Of a stretch of 17,742 bases of DNA, positions 13,929-17,742 are shown in pieces. Every line of letters begins with the position of its first letter. The stretch's first letter is position 1. The notes beneath the pieces are model-generated. The model was not told the DNA's origin and did not search any database. It saw only the letters and a list, made by a program, of their open reading frames with translations. Location of the stretch: contig JACMKG010000240.1 in the NCBI GenBank assembly GCA_014380255.1, forward strand, positions 1-17,742, written 5' to 3'. Both the position numbers and the translations under genes were made by a program. Origin of the DNA: Prolixibacteraceae bacterium. Lineage in GTDB: Bacteria; Bacteroidota; Bacteroidia; Bacteroidales; Prolixibacteraceae.

Positions 13929-15272
13929 ATGAAAAAACATTTTTCTATTGGATTAATTATTTTGACTGTTGCAACGTTTGTTAGCTGTAACAAATCTGGC
14001 AATGGAGAACTTACAGGAGTCAAGGGGAGAGACAAATTTTTTGAAGAAGCTCCCTTTGGTATGCAGTTCGTTCACAGGGGAACATTTAATCTTGGTCCCA
14101 ACGATCAGGATGTTGCTTCATCCAATACGCCATCAAAAACGGTTTCTGTGGATGCATTTTGGATGGACGACACCGAAATCACCAACAATGAATACAGACA
14201 GTTTATTCAATGGGTACGTGATTCTATTGCAAGGAAACTGCTATCTGACCAATTCCCTGAATTCATGATTTCAGAAGACAGGAAAGGAAATCCGGTAGAC
14301 CCACCACGAATCAACTGGGAGGAAAAACTGGAATGGGATAATCCCGATTATGCCGAAGCCCTGGAAGGGATGTATATTCCCGAGGCCGAGCGTTTCTTCT
14401 CCAAGCGGGAAATCGATGCGCGTAAATTGTTCTACGAGTACTATTGGGTGGACTATAAGCAGGCAGCCAAAAGAACCAATATGTACAATTATGAAACTCA
14501 AAGCTACAGCGGCGGAAGTGTAATTGATACAAAGGGTGAAACAAAGGCCATCGAAAACCGCTCTTCATTTATTATGCACAGCCCTCCCATTTCCATATAC
14601 CCGGACACTTTATGCTGGATCCGTGACTTTACTTTCTCCTACAATGAACCATGGGCTACCCGTTATTTCTGGCATCCCGGATTTGATGATTATCCCGTTG
14701 TGGGAGTTGCCTGGGAACAGGCCAAGGCATTCTGCCACTGGAGAACAAAGGTTCATAACGATTATCTCTCAGGGCGCGAAGAAGCAACGGTGCATGATTA
14801 CCGCCTGCCTACCGAGGTTGAATGGGAATATGCAGCAAGAGGCGATAAACAACTGTCCATGTTTCCATGGGGAGGATATTATACCCGTGAACAGGATGGA
14901 ACATTCCTTGCCAACTTCAAACCTTTAAGAGGTAACTACATTGAAGATGGCGGTATGGCTTCCATGAAAGTGGGTAGTTTCGATCCCAATGATTTTGGTT
15001 TGTATGATATGTCGGGTAACGTAGCTGAATGGACCAGCTCGGCCTATGATGAATCGGCTTACCAGTATATCAATGATTTTAATCCTAATTTTGAGTATAA
15101 TGCCAGGCAAGAAGATTCACCGGCTATGAAAAGGAAGGTTATTCGCGGTGGTTCCTGGAAAGATATATCTGCTTACCTGCAGGTTTCAACCAGAAGTTTT
15201 GAATATCAAGATACGACTAAATCATACATTGGTTTCCGCTGTGTCCGTTCTTCTTTTGGTAACGAATTTTAA
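13929..15272 (+). CDS. gldK: Type IX secretion ring lipoprotein GldK/PorK
   Basis: A 447-residue lipoprotein (lipobox FVSC, C20) that with GldN forms the periplasmic ring of the type IX secretion system under the outer membrane. It has the fold of the formylglycine-generating enzyme/sulfatase-modifying family: GMQFVHRGTFNLGPNDQD (44-61), DTEITNNEY, YRLPTEVEWEYAARG (291-305), DFGLYDMSGNVAEW (355-368) and RGGSW (406-410) to GFRCVRS (435-441). The two catalytic cysteines of true formylglycine-generating enzymes, expected just after RGGS, are missing (KDISAYLQVSTR instead), which agrees with a structural role. A long insert at about 100-250 interrupts the fold, as is typical of GldK. It sits 30 bases after porP and 23 before gldL, in one operon. 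Confidence 0.96.
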   Translation: MKKHFSIGLIILTVATFVSCNKSGNGELTGVKGRDKFFEEAPFGMQFVHRGTFNLGPNDQDVASSNTPSKTVSVDAFWMDDTEITNNEYRQFIQWVRDSIARKLLSDQFPEFMISEDRKGNPVDPPRINWEEKLEWDNPDYAEALEGMYIPEAERFFSKREIDARKLFYEYYWVDYKQAAKRTNMYNYETQSYSGGSVIDTKGETKAIENRSSFIMHSPPISIYPDTLCWIRDFTFSYNEPWATRYFWHPGFDDYPVVGVAWEQAKAFCHWRTKVHNDYLSGREEATVHDYRLPTEVEWEYAARGDKQLSMFPWGGYYTREQDGTFLANFKPLRGNYIEDGGMASMKVGSFDPNDFGLYDMSGNVAEWTSSAYDESAYQYINDFNPNFEYNARQEDSPAMKRKVIRGGSWKDISAYLQVSTRSFEYQDTTKSYIGFRCVRSSFGNEF

Positions 15273-15295
15273 TTATCCTATCTAATTTAGATCAA

Positions 15296-16273
15296 ATGAA
15301 TATTGGCGATATAGTTAAGTCGAAAAGGTGGAAAGTCCTGATGGGCTACGTCTACGGTTGGGGTGCTGCAATAGTACTGGTTGGAGCTTTGTTTAAACTT
15401 CAGCACTGGAATTATTCAGGCATCATGTTAACCATCGGTTTGTCGGTCGAAGCGTTTATCTTCTTCATCTCAGCCTTTGAGCCACCCATGGAGCAACCCG
15501 ACTGGACGAAGGTGTATCCTGAACTTCAGGATGATTACGAGCTGATGGAAACCACCGAGGAAATCAAGGTGGATTCAAGGAATTCGCTCGATACATTGCT
15601 CAACAGCACCAATGTGTCACCCGAGCTTTTAAGCAAACTGGGAAAGAGCCTGATTGAATTATCCAACACGGCTACCAGTATCAGTGAAATTTCATCGGCT
15701 ACCATCGCTACGGATGTGTATGTGAAAAACCTGAACCAGGCTTCTGAATCCATGATGGCCTTTTCAGACACGAACACCCAGGCCAACGCAACGCTTAACA
15801 ACTCCATAGGTGATTTGATAAGTACTTACAGCAATACGGCCCATAAGATATCTGAAACCAGCGATGGCATGCTTTCCAAGCTGAACGAGTCAAGCATCAA
15901 GTTTACCAGGCAAATGGATGAATCGGGAACCCGGTTGGCTGAATCGTATCAGAAACTATCAGGAACCATCGAAAAAGGATTGAAAGAGCTGGATCATAAT
16001 TCATCCAGTTACGGGGAGAACCTTCATAAATTGAACAAGAATGTTGAGTCGCTTAACAATTCCTATGAAAGACAATTGAAAGGAACCAGTGAGCAGTTTC
16101 ATGCTTCTACCAAATTGTTTGATGACATCAACCAGATGAACCAGATTATTGTCTCTTCTGCTCAGGAAATGAAGAAATACAAAGAAAATGCCGAGAAGTT
16201 AAATTCGCATCTGGATGCTTTAAATTCGATTTATGGAAATATGCTTGGTGCCATGAATTATAAAAAGAAGTAA
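15296..16273 (+). CDS. gldL: Type IX secretion / gliding motor subunit GldL/PorL
   Basis: A 325-residue inner-membrane protein that with GldM forms the proton-driven motor powering type IX secretion and gliding. Two membrane helices lie near the N-terminus (about 15-36 and 42-61), joined by a short loop. Charged residues are embedded or close to the membrane: K34 and H37 at the end of helix 1, and E52 within helix 2 (GLSVEAFIFF). A membrane glutamate of this kind is known to be essential for motor function in Flavobacterium GldL. The remaining 240 residues are cytoplasmic, rich in Ser/Asn and helical heptads, and probably form a long coiled coil. The opening (SKRWKVLMGYVYGWGAAIVLVGALFKLQHW) is diagnostic across its length. 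It follows gldK by 23 bases and precedes gldM by 18. Confidence 0.96.
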   Translation: MNIGDIVKSKRWKVLMGYVYGWGAAIVLVGALFKLQHWNYSGIMLTIGLSVEAFIFFISAFEPPMEQPDWTKVYPELQDDYELMETTEEIKVDSRNSLDTLLNSTNVSPELLSKLGKSLIELSNTATSISEISSATIATDVYVKNLNQASESMMAFSDTNTQANATLNNSIGDLISTYSNTAHKISETSDGMLSKLNESSIKFTRQMDESGTRLAESYQKLSGTIEKGLKELDHNSSSYGENLHKLNKNVESLNNSYERQLKGTSEQFHASTKLFDDINQMNQIIVSSAQEMKKYKENAEKLNSHLDALNSIYGNMLGAMNYKKK

Positions 16274-16291
16274 TTTAATAGAGCCAATACT

Positions 16292-17742
16292 ATGTCTAGC
16301 AAAAATTGCCCGGAATCTACGAGGCAAAAAATGATAAATATGATGTACCTGGTGCTAACGGCTATGTTGGCAATGAATGTTGCTGCCGAGGTACTGGAAT
16401 CATTTCGAATCATCGATGCGAGTCTTATTCAGACCCTGAACAATGTTGACAGTAAGAACAATCAGATCTACAGTAACTTCTATGCCGCCCATCAGGAAAA
16501 TCCGACCAAAGTGGAGGCCTGGAAGAATAAGGCGGATCAGGTCAAACAAAAGACCGATGAATTGATTACCAAGATTCAGGATCTGAAAGAAGAACTGGTC
16601 ATGCGTTCCGGTGGTATTCTTATGAAGGAAGCGGGTCCTGATTTTATTCTCTCCCCTGAAGAACCTACCATGGTAAGTTCCAAAGGCGATACCATCATCA
16701 TTAAAAGAGAAGACGACCTGAATGTACCTTCGGAGGTAATGATCAATAAGAAAAAGGCTGCGGATTTAAAGAACAGCCTGAATGAGTACAGGGAATTCTT
16801 GCTTTCCTTGCTGGACGAAAACGATCCGTTACGCGACAATATCAGTAAACAACTTGCTACTCCTGATTCAAAGCCGAATCTGAAGGAAGGGGGAGAAAAA
16901 AAGACATGGGAAATACTGCATTTTGAAAGCAAACCATTGATTGCCGTAATTACCCTGCTTTCCAAAATGCAGATCGATGTGGAAAATACGGAAACAAACA
17001 TTATCACATCCTTTTATAGTAACATTGATGCCGCCTCGTTTAAATTCAATCAGCTGGAGGCGAGGATTCTTCCCAAATCCAACTATGTGATCAAAGGAGA
17101 CCAGTTCGAAGCTGAAATTTACCTGGCAGCCATTGATACCACCCAGGATCCCAAGGTATTTGTGGGCAGCTCTGAAATCAGGCCTAATAATGAAAATAAA
17201 TTCATTTATAAGGCTTCCACAGCAGATGTTGGAACAAAGACATGGGGCGGAGTCATTAACTTTAAAAATCCCGATGGATCGGTTGTTCCTTATCCTTTCA
17301 AGGGTGAATACCAGGTAGGGCTTCCGAATGTGACCATTTCGCCTACCAAGATGAATGTGTTCTATCTCGGGGTAGCCAATCCGGTTGAAATCTCTGTACC
17401 TGGCGTGGCTTCCGAGAACTTATCGGTTTCTGTGAGCAATGGCCGGATAGAAAAAAGAGGTGACGGATATTTTGTATACCCCTCCAAACTGGATGTCGCT
17501 GGCAAAAGCACTTCCATTACAGTGTCTGCTAAAATGGGTACTGAAACCAGGACTATGGGTACCGAGAAATTCAGGGTGAAGGAAGTTCCACCACCGTTGG
17601 CTACCATCAGTGGGAAAAACGGCGGGATCTTACGGAAAGAAGAATTAACTTCGGAACAGGGAGTATTTGCCGACCAGAAAGACTTTGACTTTGATATGAA
17701 ATTTAAAGTGACCCAGTTTGAAGTGACCACTTCAGGAGCCGG
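16292..17742 (+). CDS. gldM: Type IX secretion / gliding motor subunit GldM/PorM, 3' truncated by window edge
   Basis: An open frame of 483 codons runs off the right edge without a stop. Full-length GldM is about 515 residues, so only the last few dozen residues are missing. A short cytoplasmic start (SSKNCPESTRQKMINMMYL) leads into a single membrane helix (about 15-36, YLVLTAMLAMNVAAE). A helical periplasmic domain follows (about 38-220), then a series of beta-rich, immunoglobulin-like domains. The first of these starts near LPKSNYVIKGDQFEAEIYLAA, and a later one near VTISPTKMNVFYLGVANPVE. In the known structures GldM dimers span the periplasm and join the GldL motor to the GldK/GldN ring. 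The start at 16292 is the first ATG 18 bases after gldL. gldN is expected beyond the edge. Confidence 0.96.
   Translation, partial: MSSKNCPESTRQKMINMMYLVLTAMLAMNVAAEVLESFRIIDASLIQTLNNVDSKNNQIYSNFYAAHQENPTKVEAWKNKADQVKQKTDELITKIQDLKEELVMRSGGILMKEAGPDFILSPEEPTMVSSKGDTIIIKREDDLNVPSEVMINKKKAADLKNSLNEYREFLLSLLDENDPLRDNISKQLATPDSKPNLKEGGEKKTWEILHFESKPLIAVITLLSKMQIDVENTETNIITSFYSNIDAASFKFNQLEARILPKSNYVIKGDQFEAEIYLAAIDTTQDPKVFVGSSEIRPNNENKFIYKASTADVGTKTWGGVINFKNPDGSVVPYPFKGEYQVGLPNVTISPTKMNVFYLGVANPVEISVPGVASENLSVSVSNGRIEKRGDGYFVYPSKLDVAGKSTSITVSAKMGTETRTMGTEKFRVKEVPPPLATISGKNGGILRKEELTSEQGVFADQKDFDFDMKFKVTQFEVTTSGA

Noticed and set aside
13929..15272. gldK as a formylglycine-generating or sulfatase-maturing enzyme
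   Set aside because: Lipoprotein signal, missing catalytic cysteines and position between porP and gldL identify it as the ring lipoprotein.
16576..17007. 143-codon frame opposite gldM
   Set aside because: Ser/Leu-rich antisense shadow. gldM on the plus strand is unmistakable although its stop lies outside the window.
1..17742. CRISPR array, insertion sequence, phage or toxin-antitoxin system
   Set aside because: No regularly spaced repeats, transposase, integrase or paired small toxin genes were found on either strand.

Overview
The window is chromosomal DNA from a member of the Bacteroidota, probably a Bacteroidales-like lineage. It carries type IX secretion / gliding genes (porP, gldK, gldL, gldM), which are confined to that phylum. 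Its genes mostly lack Shine-Dalgarno sequences, and several upstream regions hold TAnnTTTG-type -7 promoter boxes. No insertion sequence, CRISPR array or phage gene was seen.

Layout. (1) 1-861: an AT-rich stretch with a terminator-like hairpin, a small helix-turn-helix gene (275-703), a bidirectional terminator, and a minus-strand initiator tRNA-fMet (789-861). (2) 1083-4768: a same-strand, tightly spaced run of M23 endopeptidase, dxr, rseP and tatA, closed by a strong terminator. It joins cell-wall remodelling, isoprenoid precursor synthesis, site-2 proteolysis and Tat export. (3) 4872-8524: a predicted DUF4837-type lipoprotein gene and a bifunctional class A penicillin-binding protein gene that converge on a shared 14-bp-stem terminator near 6017. 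(4) 8525-9240: about 0.7 kb with no convincing gene, ending in a good topA promoter. (5) 9283-17742: topA, an arginase-fold protein with a broken metal site, then porP, gldK, gldL and the 5' 483 codons of gldM, all on the plus strand. The gldM gene runs off the right edge, and gldN would be expected next.

How the genes work together. GldK is an outer-membrane-associated lipoprotein of the type IX ring. GldL and GldM form the inner-membrane motor that spans the periplasm. PorP is a beta-barrel partner. The lipoprotein, PBP and M23 genes also act in the envelope, so most of the window serves envelope biogenesis. No wholly unknown multi-gene system is visible. The most interesting item is the arginase-fold protein (11684-12847) between topA and the secretion genes. 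It lacks three of the six usual manganese ligands and is unlikely to be the formimidoylglutamase or arginase that automatic annotation may call it.
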